The notes beneath the pieces were generated by a model that was not told the DNA's origin, made no database searches, and was given only the letters and a program-made list of their open reading frames with translations. A program made the position numbers and the translations under genes. This document shows positions 25,425 through 34,376 of a stretch of 64,000 nucleotides of DNA, piece after piece. Within the stretch, counting starts at the first letter, position 1; every line of letters begins with the position of its first letter. This stretch comes from Bacillus mesophilus (GTDB lineage: Bacteria > Bacillota > Bacilli > Bacillales > SA4). The stretch is from contig NZ_JAAIWM010000001.1 in assembly GCF_011008845.1 (NCBI RefSeq), positions 372,001 to 436,000 on the forward strand, given 5' to 3'.

Positions 25425-27536
25425 ATGATTTGTCAAAAATGTAACCAAAGAGAAGCAACTGTATTATTGAATATACAAATCAATCAACAGCGGAAACAAT
25501 ATCCACTTTGTCATAGCTGTTATGCAGAAGAAAAAAATCAATTGAAAATTCCTGCTGGGCACCATAACAATTATTCAATTGAAGACTTATTCAAAGACTT
25601 TAACCAATATAATAAAAACAAAGGCTCAGAACATATAACTACTGAGAAAAATAAAGGAATCCTTGACCAACTCGGAAGAAATCTAACAAATATGGCTAAA
25701 GCAGGGATGATTGATCCTGTCATCGGCAGAGATGAAGAAGTAGATCGCGTTATTGAAATACTAAATCGTCGTAATAAAAACAACCCCGTTTTGATTGGTG
25801 AACCTGGGGTTGGTAAGACAGCCATTGTAGAAGGCCTTGCTCTCAAAATCGCAGAAAGTAAAGTGCCATCAAAACTATTAAATAAAGAGGTTTATTTGCT
25901 AGATGTAGCAGGACTTGTTGCAAATACAGGGATAAGAGGACAATTTGAAGAAAGAATGAAACAAATTATTACAGAACTACAAGAACGAAAAAATATTATT
26001 TTGTTTATAGATGAAATTCATCTACTTGTTGGTGCAGGTTCAGCTGAAGGTTCAATGGATGCTGGCAATATCCTAAAGCCAGCATTAGCTAGAGGTGAGC
26101 TGCAGCTAGTTGGAGCGACCACTTTAAAGGAATATCGGAAAATTGAAAAAGACGCTGCTCTAGAACGTCGTTTTCAACCGATTACTGTGAATGAACCTAC
26201 TATTGATGAGGCAATTCAAATATTAACCGGAATTAAAGAAAAGTATGAGGATTATCATGAGGTTTCATACTCTGAGGAAGCGATTAAAGCTTGTGTTACG
26301 CTATCTAGTCGCTATATCCAGGATCGTTTCTTACCAGATAAAGCAATCGACCTACTAGATGAAGCTGGTTCTAAGAAAAACCTCATGACAACTAAAATAA
26401 ACCCTAATGATCTACAGAAACAATTACTCCGAATCTCTAAGGAAAAAGATCAAGCAGCACAAGAGGAAAACTATGAACTTGCAGCTCAACTACGAGTAAA
26501 GGAAATTGAGATTGAAGCAAAGTTGAAAGAACAATCACAACAGGATAAAGCAGTCGTTCAGGTAGAAGATATACAAAAGATCATCGAAAAGAAAACAGGA
26601 ATACCGGTTGGTAAACTTCAAGAAAATGACCAAGAAAAGTTAAAAAACCTGGCCTCTAACTTATCCAAAAAAGTGATAGGTCAAGACGAGGCAGTTCAAA
26701 AGATTTCGAAAGCCATTCGAAGAAGTCGAGCAGGACTAAAAACTAAACATCGTCCAGTAGGTTCCTTCCTTTTTGTAGGGCCAACTGGTGTTGGAAAAAC
26801 TGAATTAACAAAAACTTTAGCTCAGGAATTATTCGGATCCAAGGATGCTATGGTTCGTCTTGATATGAGTGAGTATATGGAGAAGCATTCAGTTTCAAAA
26901 ATAATTGGTTCCCCTCCTGGTTATGTTGGACATGAGGAAGCTGGACAACTCACTGAGAAGGTAAGAAGAAATCCTTATAGCATTATTTTGCTAGATGAAA
27001 TTGAAAAAGCTCATCCAGATGTGTTACACCTATTCCTTCAATTATTAGAGGACGGAAGATTAACAGATAGTCAAGGCCGAACAGTAAGCTTTAAAGATTC
27101 AGTAATTATAATGACAAGTAATGCTGGTGTAGGTGAAAAGAAAATCTCAGTTGGTTTTGAAAATACGAATCCTACATCCTCATCTATACTGGACTCATTA
27201 AGGAATTATTTTAAGCCTGAGTTTTTAAATAGACTTGACGGTATTATTGAGTTTAATCAATTAAGTAAGATAGATATGCACGAGATTGTAAGCATTATGA
27301 TTGGTGAATTAAACGAAACCTTACTCGAGCAAAACTTAACATTACGTATCAGTGATGATGCTAAAGCACTGCTAGCCGACTTAGGGTATTCCCCTCAATT
27401 TGGGGCTAGACCATTACGCCGTACCATCCAAGAGAATATTGAAGACCCTATTACTGACCTTCTATTAGATGAATCAGGTGTTAAGAGTATTATTGTAAAA
27501 GAAGTAGAAGGAATGTTAGTGATCGAGAGTGAATAA
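25425..27536 (+). CDS. clpE: ClpE, Clp ATPase of protein quality control
   Basis: 703 aa. An N-terminal zinc finger (C-Q-K-C near 3-6 and C-H-S-C near 29-32) marks ClpE. The first AAA+ module has G-E-P-G-V-G-K-T near 125 and Walker B L-F-I-D-E-I-H. A UVR-type helical segment lies near 345-375, then the second module has G-P-T-G-V-G-K-T near 455, and the N-P-G-type tail ends in R-P-L-R-R-T. It unfolds damaged proteins for ClpP as a hexamer. CtsR boxes upstream show heat-shock control. A TAGGAGG site precedes the ATG. Length is normal. Confidence 0.97.
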   Translation: MICQKCNQREATVLLNIQINQQRKQYPLCHSCYAEEKNQLKIPAGHHNNYSIEDLFKDFNQYNKNKGSEHITTEKNKGILDQLGRNLTNMAKAGMIDPVIGRDEEVDRVIEILNRRNKNNPVLIGEPGVGKTAIVEGLALKIAESKVPSKLLNKEVYLLDVAGLVANTGIRGQFEERMKQIITELQERKNIILFIDEIHLLVGAGSAEGSMDAGNILKPALARGELQLVGATTLKEYRKIEKDAALERRFQPITVNEPTIDEAIQILTGIKEKYEDYHEVSYSEEAIKACVTLSSRYIQDRFLPDKAIDLLDEAGSKKNLMTTKINPNDLQKQLLRISKEKDQAAQEENYELAAQLRVKEIEIEAKLKEQSQQDKAVVQVEDIQKIIEKKTGIPVGKLQENDQEKLKNLASNLSKKVIGQDEAVQKISKAIRRSRAGLKTKHRPVGSFLFVGPTGVGKTELTKTLAQELFGSKDAMVRLDMSEYMEKHSVSKIIGSPPGYVGHEEAGQLTEKVRRNPYSIILLDEIEKAHPDVLHLFLQLLEDGRLTDSQGRTVSFKDSVIIMTSNAGVGEKKISVGFENTNPTSSSILDSLRNYFKPEFLNRLDGIIEFNQLSKIDMHEIVSIMIGELNETLLEQNLTLRISDDAKALLADLGYSPQFGARPLRRTIQENIEDPITDLLLDESGVKSIIVKEVEGMLVIESE

Positions 27537-27580
27537 TACTTTTTAATAAGGCTTGTAGGTTGAGTTATCATATTGGTATT

Positions 27581-27622
27581 AAAAAAGAGCATGAATCTTT
27601 ATTAACGATTCATGCTCTTTTT
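27581..27622. terminator. Bidirectional terminator between clpE and HD-GYP gene
   Basis: AAAAAGAGCATGAATC pairs with GATTCATGCTCTTTTT (16 bp, 9-nt loop) between convergent genes. Confidence 0.93.
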
Positions 27623-27631
27623 CTTAGATTT

Positions 27632-28762
27632 CTAATGTGATGAGGCTTTTAATTCATCATCCATTGCTTTAGATAATTTTTTCTCAAGCTCAATGAGTTG
27701 TTCTGCGCGTTTTTTTAAGAGTGGAAAACAATCAATAAAGTATGGGATGATTCGATCGTCAAACTGTGTTCCACTGTTCTCCAAAATGATGTCTCTTGCT
27801 TCATAGATTGAATAGGCTCTTCGGTATGACCTATTCGTTGTTAGAGCATCAAAGGTATCAGCGATTGCAATAATTCTCGCTAAGAGTGGAATTTCTTCAC
27901 CAGTTAAGCCGTGGGGATATCCATTACCATCCGTTCTCTCATGATGAAAGAGGATCGGATGAATGATTTCTTCAGGAAATTCTAAGCTCTTTGCAATTTC
28001 TGCTCCAAAAGAAGGGTGAGCCTTAATTTCTTCATACTCCACTGCATTCAGCTTACCCTGTTTTTGTAGAATATCATTAGAAATATTAACTTTTCCAATA
28101 TCATGTAATAACGAACTAATTCGGAGTTTTTCTAAATCGACTGGATAATCATTCTCTCGCAATGTTCTTCCTATAATCATGCTATATTCAGATACTCTTG
28201 TAGAATGACCTCTTGTATATTCATCTTTAGCTTCAATCGCTAAAACTAAGGCCTCCATTGTCTTCGTATACATTGAATTTAACATCTCTTGTTGAACCAT
28301 CATTTTAGAAACAAAATATAAGATAAGAGTATAACTTAGAAAAACAATAAGTTGTACAATTTCTATAAATGGATAGAACGTAATAATTGGATGAATATAG
28401 ATAACGGATGAATACACTAATACTGAGATAAAAAAGGAAAAAACAAAATAAATTTTCTCCTTAAAGAGTGCTGCGTATATGAGACCAAAATAAAAAATTA
28501 CATGCCCGATATACGGGGCAACATATAAAGAAATCCCCAAAATGATATATGTAAAAATCAAAAACACAAATCTTTGTTTCACTAGTGACAAGTACTGATA
28601 AATTAGTATTAAAGGTAAATACCCCAATAAAAGCACGAATATGAGTGCGTAGTAATCAGTTGGTATATTTTCAAACAAGAACATAGTAGACAGCATTAAA
28701 ATAAGTGCCCCTAATGATGTTCCTATCCATGCTGTTATTATAATCCTCTTCATTGAATACAT
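27632..28762 (-). CDS. Membrane-bound HD-GYP phosphodiesterase
   Basis: 376 aa. Five to six hydrophobic helices fill residues 5-160, followed by an HD-GYP domain (about 175-350). This has H-S-T-R-V-S-E-Y, L-H-D-I-G-K-V-N-I (HD motif), H-P-S-F-G-A, H-H-E-R-T-D-G-N-G-Y-P (GYP region reads N-G-Y-P) and A-D-T-F-D-A-L-T-T-N-R-S-Y-R. Metal ligands are intact, so c-di-GMP or a related dinucleotide is the likely substrate. The N-terminal membrane region probably senses an input. GAGG lies nine bases before the ATG. A second c-di-GMP enzyme candidate (EAL) is at 9333. Confidence 0.88.
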   Translation of the reverse strand: MYSMKRIIITAWIGTSLGALILMLSTMFLFENIPTDYYALIFVLLLGYLPLILIYQYLSLVKQRFVFLIFTYIILGISLYVAPYIGHVIFYFGLIYAALFKEKIYFVFSFFISVLVYSSVIYIHPIITFYPFIEIVQLIVFLSYTLILYFVSKMMVQQEMLNSMYTKTMEALVLAIEAKDEYTRGHSTRVSEYSMIIGRTLRENDYPVDLEKLRISSLLHDIGKVNISNDILQKQGKLNAVEYEEIKAHPSFGAEIAKSLEFPEEIIHPILFHHERTDGNGYPHGLTGEEIPLLARIIAIADTFDALTTNRSYRRAYSIYEARDIILENSGTQFDDRIIPYFIDCFPLLKKRAEQLIELEKKLSKAMDDELKASSH

Positions 28763-28959
28763 GAGAACTTTCCTCGCAAACTAGTGAAATAGTAAAATGG
28801 TATTACATTTTACTCTGTATATGTAAGTGCTCTTGTACATTGAGTACTTTAGAACTGATCAACTTTCCGTTCAGAGTAAAGCACAAAAACGCAAGCCCCC
28901 ATAAAAGGCTTTCATTCTATTTTCATTATACAAACAAAAACATAATCGGTATAGCCTTC

Positions 28960-28991
28960 TAAATAAAAAACCAAGACAATCTTGGTTTTTT
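28960..28991 (-). terminator. Terminator of 45-aa gene
   Basis: AAAAAACCAAGA pairs with TCTTGGTTTTTT (3-nt loop), followed on the minus strand by T-rich sequence. It starts 3 bp after the stop. The gap 28763-28959 holds nothing I can assign. Confidence 0.85.
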
Positions 28992-28993
28992 AT

Positions 28994-29131
28994 TCATTCA
29001 CTGTCAGGAGTTATATTAAAAAAGTCCTTCACAATCGTGTCTTCTTCCTGCTCTCTTTTATATTGCTGTTTTCCCATCTTCCCGTCCGATTCATAGCTTA
29101 AATTCTTTAATTCTTCTTCTGATTTTTTCAC
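28994..29131 (-). CDS. Small acidic hypothetical protein (45 aa)
   Basis: GTG start at 29131 behind ATAGGAGGG. The product begins M-K-K-S-E-E-E-L-K-N and has the charged stretch Q-Q-Y-K-R-E-Q-E-E-D near residues 22-31, ending F-F-N-I-T-P-D-S-E. No membrane segment or cysteine. Family not recognised. The excellent ribosome site and the terminator just after the stop support a real gene. Confidence 0.68.
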   Translation of the reverse strand: MKKSEEELKNLSYESDGKMGKQQYKREQEEDTIVKDFFNITPDSE

Positions 29132-29274
29132 ATTAATCCCTCCTATGACTAGAATAACCAGATGGAATGAAAGTATGAATTCTCTACCACATACTGACAG
29201 GTTCTTAACAACATAGTCATATACTTTTTCGGGAATGATTAGAAAATATTGAGAACTTAGATAAGGGTGGAACT

Positions 29275-30111
29275 ATGAAAAAATTGGTTTATTATGGTTT
29301 ACTTTTACTCCTGTTTTTCTCTCCTGTACACGTATCAGCGCAAAAAGAAAGTGGATATAGCGCTACTCATCTTAGCTTTGATAATAACTTACTAAAATGG
29401 GACGAGGTCAATTCTCTACTGCCTAAGTTTTCTAAGTTTACCGTTATTGATTTTGAAACTGGATTAAGTTTTAAGGTACAAAGAAGGGCTGGAAGAGATC
29501 ATACTGACGTTCAACCTCTGACACAAAAGGACACCAAAATCATGAAGAGTATTTATGGAGGTAAATGGAGCTGGAAAAGAAGAGCAATTTTGGTGCAGTT
29601 TGACGACTATTTAATCCCAGCTTCTATGCATGGTATGCCTCATGGTGCTGGAGCTCTTCAGAATAGTTTTCCTGGTCATTTTTGCATACACTTTTATGGA
29701 AGTTCCACTCATCGTACAGATCAAATGGACTTTTCTCATTCGTTAATGATTCTAAAGTCCGCAGGTCAGTTGGACGATTATGTGTTCAACGCCAGTTCAA
29801 ATGATTTCGTAAAGATATTTGTAGAGGGAATGAATCAACAAGATGAATTTATCCTTGATTTAGTCCTATCAAAGAATTGGAGAAGAGATAAAGAATTCCT
29901 TACCAAATTGAATGATATCCAGACAATAAAAATCAAACAACTCGAATTATTGACGGAAAGTCCTTTTGTTTCAGAAGCTCAGGTAGAAATAGTTATGTAC
30001 TCAAAGAAAAATGGTAAAATGAAAGGTAATTTACATGTCTCAATGGTCAGAAGTTACCCAATTGACTCATGGGAAGTAGTAGCTAGCGAGATTATATTTG
30101 ATGTAGAATAA
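29275..30111 (+). CDS. Secreted protein with uncharacterised HxD / GMPHG / GHFCIHF domain
   Basis: 278-aa precursor with a signal peptide to about residue 22 (V-S-A-Q). Residues 45-165 carry a dense set of conserved-looking polar motifs: R-A-G-R-D-H-T-D-V-Q-P-L-T near 65-77, Y-G-G-K-W-S-W-K-R-R-A near 87-97, A-S-M-H-G-M-P-H-G near 109-117 and G-H-F-C-I-H-F-Y-G-S-S-T-H-R near 127-140. I recall similar modules appended to LysM or SH3 proteins of Firmicutes but know no assigned function. Histidines and the single Cys suggest a catalytic or metal site. The C-terminal 100 residues look like a separate beta-rich region. Monocistronic. Confidence 0.72.
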   Translation: MKKLVYYGLLLLLFFSPVHVSAQKESGYSATHLSFDNNLLKWDEVNSLLPKFSKFTVIDFETGLSFKVQRRAGRDHTDVQPLTQKDTKIMKSIYGGKWSWKRRAILVQFDDYLIPASMHGMPHGAGALQNSFPGHFCIHFYGSSTHRTDQMDFSHSLMILKSAGQLDDYVFNASSNDFVKIFVEGMNQQDEFILDLVLSKNWRRDKEFLTKLNDIQTIKIKQLELLTESPFVSEAQVEIVMYSKKNGKMKGNLHVSMVRSYPIDSWEVVASEIIFDVE

Positions 30112-30150
30112 GATTAAAAGTGCAAGCGGAATGAAAAGCTTCATAATTTC

Positions 30151-30186
30151 AAAAAAAGCCGGAACTTAGTTAGTTCCGGCTTTTTC
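30151..30186. terminator. Bidirectional terminator
   Basis: AAAAAGCCGGAAC pairs with GTTCCGGCTTTTT (7-nt loop) between the convergent secreted-protein gene and the oligopeptidase gene. Confidence 0.92.
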
Positions 30187-30187
30187 T

Positions 30188-31882
30188 TTAAAGCTCTGAG
30201 TCATTTATTTGGTTAAGGAAATGTTCAATCTCTGAAACAACGGCTCTAACTGAACCTTCCTCAAACGGTGAATCAAGATTAGCTACCTTTACTAATTCAG
30301 TAAATGGCTTACTTCCACCCTCTTTACATAGTGTATAGTAATCCTGCCATGCATTTTCCTTATTTTCTCTAGCACGTACCCAAAATTGAAATGCACAAAT
30401 TTGTGCCAACGTGTAGTCAATATAATAGAATGGTGTCGTAAAGATATGCCCTTGTCTTTGCCAGAATCCACCCTGTAACAAGTACTCATTTTCTTCATGA
30501 TTTCGGTGAGGTAAATATTTTTTCTCTAGTTTGGTCCATTCCTCTTTACGCTCTTGTGGTGTCGCATCTGGATTTCCATAAACAAAATGCTGAAATTCAT
30601 CTACTGCGACTCCATAAGGCAGGAACAATAGGGCACTACTTAAATGAGAGAATTTATATTTTTCTGTATCCTCTTTAAAGAAATTCTCCATCCATGGCCA
30701 TGTAAAAAATTCCATACTCATTGAGTGAATTTCACATGCTTCAAAGGTTGGCCAATTATATTCTGGCACTTCATAATCTCGACTCGAATATACCTGGAAA
30801 GCATGACCGGCTTCATGTGTTAAAACATCTATGTCACCTGAAGTCCCGTTAAAGTTCGAGAAGATAAAAGGAGCTTTGTAATTATTTATATATGTACAAT
30901 AACCACCACTAGCTTTTCCTTTTTTAGCAACTAGATCCATAAGATTATTCTCAATCATATAATCGAAAAATTCTTTTGTTTCAGCAGAAAGCTCACTGTA
31001 CATTGCTTTTCCGTTTTCAACAATCCATTCAGGACTTCCCTTTGGTTCAGGATTACCGCTCTTAAAATCAAAACCTTCATCATAGTAATACAGTTCATCT
31101 ACACCGATTCGGTTACGTTGACGTTCTTTTAGTTGTGTTGCTAGTGGTACGATAAACTCTTTTACTTGATCTCTAAATTTTGCAACATCCTGTGCATTAT
31201 AATCTGTTCTAAGCATACGATCATAACCTAATTCAACAAAATTATTATAACCAAGTTTGTTTGCGATCTTTGTTCGAACTTTAACAAGTTTATCGTAAAT
31301 TTCATCAAACTGATCTGTATGTTCAGCAAAGAATCCATAATATAACTCGCTTGCCTTTTTACGAACGTCTCGGTCCTTTGTGATTGTAAATGGATATAAT
31401 TGTGCTAATGTTTTTTCCTCACCTTCGAACGTCAACTTCGCAGAGGCAACAAGCTTAGTATATTCACTTGTTAACTTATTCTCAGTTTGTAAGTCCTCAA
31501 TCACCTCTGGTGAGAAAGTCTTTAATTCTAACTCTGCTAGATTAAATAGATGACTTCCCCACTTATTTTCAAGCTCAGTTCTAAACGGTGACGAAACTAG
31601 ACTTTTATAAAAAGTGGTAGTGACTTTTTGCATGATGGGGTTACTCTCATCATAGAAATCATTTTCAGCTTGATAGAATTCATCGTTCGTATCAATTGTG
31701 TGACGAACATATGAAATATTGTACATGGTACTATAATCGTTTCGTAACCCGTTGATTTCCTTCATAATTTGGTTTTGTTCATCTGCTGTTTGAGCTTGGT
31801 CAAATTTGGTTAGTAACGCAGAAACGCTATTTTCAATTTCTTCTAGATTTGGTCGTTTATATTCAAATTGTTCAAATCTCAT
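30188..31882 (-). CDS. M3 family oligoendopeptidase
   Basis: 564-aa zinc metallopeptidase of the M3/PepF class. The zinc motif L-T-H-E-A-G-H-A-F lies near residue 355, with the third ligand Glu in F-E-A-C-E-I-H about 25 residues later. Helix-rich N-terminal lobes enclose a narrow channel, restricting substrates to short peptides. It is shorter than classical PepF (about 600) and cytoplasmic. AAGGAG precedes the ATG. Single gene. Confidence 0.92.
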   Translation of the reverse strand: MRFEQFEYKRPNLEEIENSVSALLTKFDQAQTADEQNQIMKEINGLRNDYSTMYNISYVRHTIDTNDEFYQAENDFYDESNPIMQKVTTTFYKSLVSSPFRTELENKWGSHLFNLAELELKTFSPEVIEDLQTENKLTSEYTKLVASAKLTFEGEEKTLAQLYPFTITKDRDVRKKASELYYGFFAEHTDQFDEIYDKLVKVRTKIANKLGYNNFVELGYDRMLRTDYNAQDVAKFRDQVKEFIVPLATQLKERQRNRIGVDELYYYDEGFDFKSGNPEPKGSPEWIVENGKAMYSELSAETKEFFDYMIENNLMDLVAKKGKASGGYCTYINNYKAPFIFSNFNGTSGDIDVLTHEAGHAFQVYSSRDYEVPEYNWPTFEACEIHSMSMEFFTWPWMENFFKEDTEKYKFSHLSSALLFLPYGVAVDEFQHFVYGNPDATPQERKEEWTKLEKKYLPHRNHEENEYLLQGGFWQRQGHIFTTPFYYIDYTLAQICAFQFWVRARENKENAWQDYYTLCKEGGSKPFTELVKVANLDSPFEEGSVRAVVSEIEHFLNQINDSEL

Positions 31883-32128
31883 TCTATTCCACTCCTTCTA
31901 TGTTTTCAACGTAACTATTCGGTAGTCTAATTGCTTTTTCCTGCAATGAGTATGAGAGTTTTTGTCCAAGTTTATTTCATTCTGTTTTTTTCAGAAATAA
32001 TCCAGTCAAATCCTTAAACAAATGAGGGATCCTTCCGATAAGAAAGATAGGATAACAAATCACTATTTGCAGATACAGCTCTAATTATGTCGAAATAACA
32101 GAAAAAAATACAAAGTAAGGTGATCATT

Positions 32129-32926
32129 ATGGATAAAGCTTCTTTTATTGGTTTAATTCTCGGACTAGCAGGTTTATTAATAGGAATGGTAACTAAAGGA
32201 GTTCCGATGGGAGTTCTATTAAATATTCCCGCTATCTTCATCATCATGGTTGGAACGTTTGGTGCTGTTACCATTGCCTTCCCTGGTCATGAACTAAAGA
32301 AAGTTCCTAAACTATTAAAAATAATATTTACTGACAAAGGAAGTGTTCAAGTTATTGATCTTATTCCAACCTTTGTAAATTGGGCTAATATTGCTCGTAA
32401 AGAAGGACTACTCGCTCTTGAAGCACAAGTTAACGAAGTAGAAGATTCCTTTTTAAAAAATGGTCTTAGCTTAGCCATTGATGGGCAATCCCCTGAATTT
32501 ATCCGCGATGTGATGGATGAGGAAATAGAAGCTATGGAAGAACGTCATCTCACTGGTGCAGGTATATTTACTCAGGCTGGTACTTACGCTCCCACACTTG
32601 GAGTTCTAGGGGCAGTTGTTGGTTTAATCGCTGCTTTAGGAAACATGGCTGACATTGATGCACTTGGTGCTGCTATTGCTGCTGCGTTCGTAGCAACACT
32701 ATTTGGGATTTTCTTTGGATATGTCATTTATCATCCATTTGCAAACAAGTTAAAACGCAAATCACGCGATGAAGCTCGTGTTAAACGCGTGATGATTGAA
32801 GGGGTATTATCCGTATTAGACGGGCAATCTCCTACGATGCTAGAACAAAAATTAATTAGCTATCTACCACAATATGAGCGCGAACAATACTTTGCATCTC
32901 AAGGTGGTGGTAAACAGGATGAGTAA
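32129..32926 (+). CDS. motA: Flagellar stator protein MotA
   Basis: 265 aa from the ATG at 32129, preceded by AAGGTGA; a GTG three codons earlier is less well placed. Four membrane helices (two near the N-terminus, two near 145-200) flank a large cytoplasmic loop (about 55-145) with G-L-L-A-L-E and the rotor-contact charged segment R-D-V-M-D-E-E-I-E-A-M-E-E-R-H near 130. P-T-L-G-V-L-G-A-V-V-G-L-I near 160 is the conserved ion-path helix. With MotB it forms the ion-driven torque unit. Overlaps motB by 8 bp. Confidence 0.96.
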   Translation: MDKASFIGLILGLAGLLIGMVTKGVPMGVLLNIPAIFIIMVGTFGAVTIAFPGHELKKVPKLLKIIFTDKGSVQVIDLIPTFVNWANIARKEGLLALEAQVNEVEDSFLKNGLSLAIDGQSPEFIRDVMDEEIEAMEERHLTGAGIFTQAGTYAPTLGVLGAVVGLIAALGNMADIDALGAAIAAAFVATLFGIFFGYVIYHPFANKLKRKSRDEARVKRVMIEGVLSVLDGQSPTMLEQKLISYLPQYEREQYFASQGGGKQDE

Positions 32927-33707
32927 AAAGAAGAAAAAGCATCATCATGAGGAACATGTAGATGAAAGCTGGCTCATTCCTTATGCAGACTTATTAACAC
33001 TATTACTTGCACTGTTTATCGTGTTATTTGCAAGTAGTTCTGTAGACGCTCAAAAGTTTCAACAAATGGCTGAGTCATTTAGCTCTGCATTCAATGGAGG
33101 TACTGGACTCATGGAATATCCTAGTCCGTTACCTGAAGATCAGCCTCAATCCTTGAACGAAGAAGATGCCCAAAATAAAGATAATGAAAATCCTGAGTTT
33201 GATAAAGAGGAGCAAAATGAGTTAAGGGAACTCCAAGAACAAAATGAGTTAAAGGAACTTCAAGAGAAAATTAACAAATATATTGATGCTAAACAGCTTG
33301 ATACACGTTTAGAAACGACGTTAACTGATGAAGGGTTGCTAATCACTATCTTAAATGATGTTTTCTTTGATTCCGGAGTTGCAGAAGTTAAGTTAAATGA
33401 AGAATCACTAGTAAAAGATCTTTCTGAACTATTGGTTAGTGATCCTCCACGTAATGTTATTATTAGTGGTCATACAGATAATGTACCAATTAGTAATTCA
33501 CAATTTGATTCTAACTGGCATTTAAGTGTTATGCGTGCTGTTAATTTTATGAAGTTGTTGTTAGACAATGAAAGCCTTGATGAGCGTAGATTTAGTGCTA
33601 AGGGCTTTGGGGAGTACCAGCCTGTAGACACGAACGACACCAAAGATGGTCGTGCTAACAACCGAAGAGTAGAGGTTCTAATACTTCCAAATGAATTCAA
33701 AGAGTAA
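32919..33707 (+). CDS. motB: Flagellar stator protein MotB
   Basis: 262 aa from the ATG at 32919 inside the end of motA, behind AAGGTGGTGG. Lys/His-rich cytoplasmic tip, then one membrane helix (Y-A-D-L-L-T-L-L-L-A-L-F, about 22-42) with the ion-binding Asp. A Glu/Asn-rich linker follows, then an OmpA-like peptidoglycan-binding domain (about 130-260) with I-S-G-H-T-D-N-V-P and N-R-R-V-E-V. The linker contains a 27-bp tandem duplication (33211-33264) giving Q-N-E-L-R/K-E-L-Q-E twice. Anchors the stator to the wall. Confidence 0.96.
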   Translation: MSKKKKKHHHEEHVDESWLIPYADLLTLLLALFIVLFASSSVDAQKFQQMAESFSSAFNGGTGLMEYPSPLPEDQPQSLNEEDAQNKDNENPEFDKEEQNELRELQEQNELKELQEKINKYIDAKQLDTRLETTLTDEGLLITILNDVFFDSGVAEVKLNEESLVKDLSELLVSDPPRNVIISGHTDNVPISNSQFDSNWHLSVMRAVNFMKLLLDNESLDERRFSAKGFGEYQPVDTNDTKDGRANNRRVEVLILPNEFKE

Positions 33708-33711
33708 GGGG

Positions 33712-33743
33712 AAAAGAGGTAAACTTAATTACCTCTTTTTTTT
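33712..33743 (+). terminator. Terminator of motAB
   Basis: AAAGAGGTAA pairs with TTACCTCTTT (6-nt loop), running into eight or more Ts. Confidence 0.9.
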
Positions 33744-33756
33744 GACTGTTAAAACA

Positions 33757-33798
33757 AAAAAGAATGCTCTACATTCCCGTTTTGGGATGTAGAGCATT
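33757..33798 (-). terminator. Terminator of mhqR
   Basis: AATGCTCTACATTCCC pairs with GGGATGTAGAGCATT (5-nt loop). The minus strand continues CTTTTTTG. Confidence 0.9.
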
Positions 33799-33804
33799 TT
33801 AAGT

Positions 33805-34245
33805 TTACCGATTCACACCATAGCCAAGCTTCTTTAATAAGGAGATTAATTCTTCCTTCTCATCAAGAGACAAGGAAGATTCCACTTCATTTATAAATTG
33901 CTCATGCTCTGGGAAAATCTTTTCCATAAAAGCCGTACCTTCATCAGTTAATGAAGCATATGTGACACGACGATCCTTCGTACACTGCTTACGCGCTAAC
34001 AAACCTTTCTGTTCTAGCTTATCCACTACATAAGTAATACTGCCACTAGCAATCAGGATTTTCCCTCCAATCTGTTGTAGCGGAGTTTCTCCCTTATTAT
34101 ACAGAAGCTCTAATACAGCAAATTCTGTCGGATTTAACCCGAAGCTTGCAATAGACTTATTTGCTTGGTCACTCACACTTCGATAAGCTCGAGAAAGGAC
34201 AACAAAGAGCTTTAATGACGTATCAATATCTTTTCTATTTTCCAT
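33805..34245 (-). CDS. mhqR: MarR-family repressor MhqR
   Basis: 146-aa winged-helix regulator. N-terminal dimerisation helix, then HTH and wing (about 45-100) with L-N-P-T-E-F-A-V-L-E-L-L, G-S-I-T-Y-V-V-D-K-L-E and the wing D-R-R-V-T-Y. Identity with MhqR rests on position next to motBA, as in B. subtilis, and on an MhqR-like operator just upstream. MhqR represses genes for quinone and diamide detoxification. I do not see the Cys expected in redox-sensing relatives, except one near residue 88. Likely autoregulated. Confidence 0.82.
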   Translation of the reverse strand: MENRKDIDTSLKLFVVLSRAYRSVSDQANKSIASFGLNPTEFAVLELLYNKGETPLQQIGGKILIASGSITYVVDKLEQKGLLARKQCTKDRRVTYASLTDEGTAFMEKIFPEHEQFINEVESSLSLDEKEELISLLKKLGYGVNR

Positions 34246-34273
34246 GTATAATCATATCCTTATCAATTTCAAT

Positions 34274-34320
34274 TATCTTGAATTAAAGATATAATACTAA
34301 AAATTGTTTATAGTTGTCAA
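34274..34320 (-). promoter_or_regulatory. mhqR promoter with MhqR-like operator
   Basis: On the minus strand TTGACA (34315-34320) and TATTAT (34291-34296) are 18 bp apart. Directly beyond the -10 is the inverted repeat TATCTT-TAATTC-AAGATA (34274-34291), close to the MhqR box TATCTC-GAATTC-GAGATA as I remember it. The position over the start site predicts autorepression. Confidence 0.75.
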
Positions 34321-34350
34321 ACTAAATTGGAAGACTTGTTTAAATAAATA

Positions 34351-34376
34351 GAAGAAAAGCTCACAGGTGTGAGCTT
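34351..34376 (-). terminator. Terminator overlapping end of APH-like gene
   Basis: AAGCTCAC pairs with GTGAGCTT (4-nt loop) and is followed on the minus strand by TTCTTCTATTT. It touches the stop codon. Confidence 0.65.
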
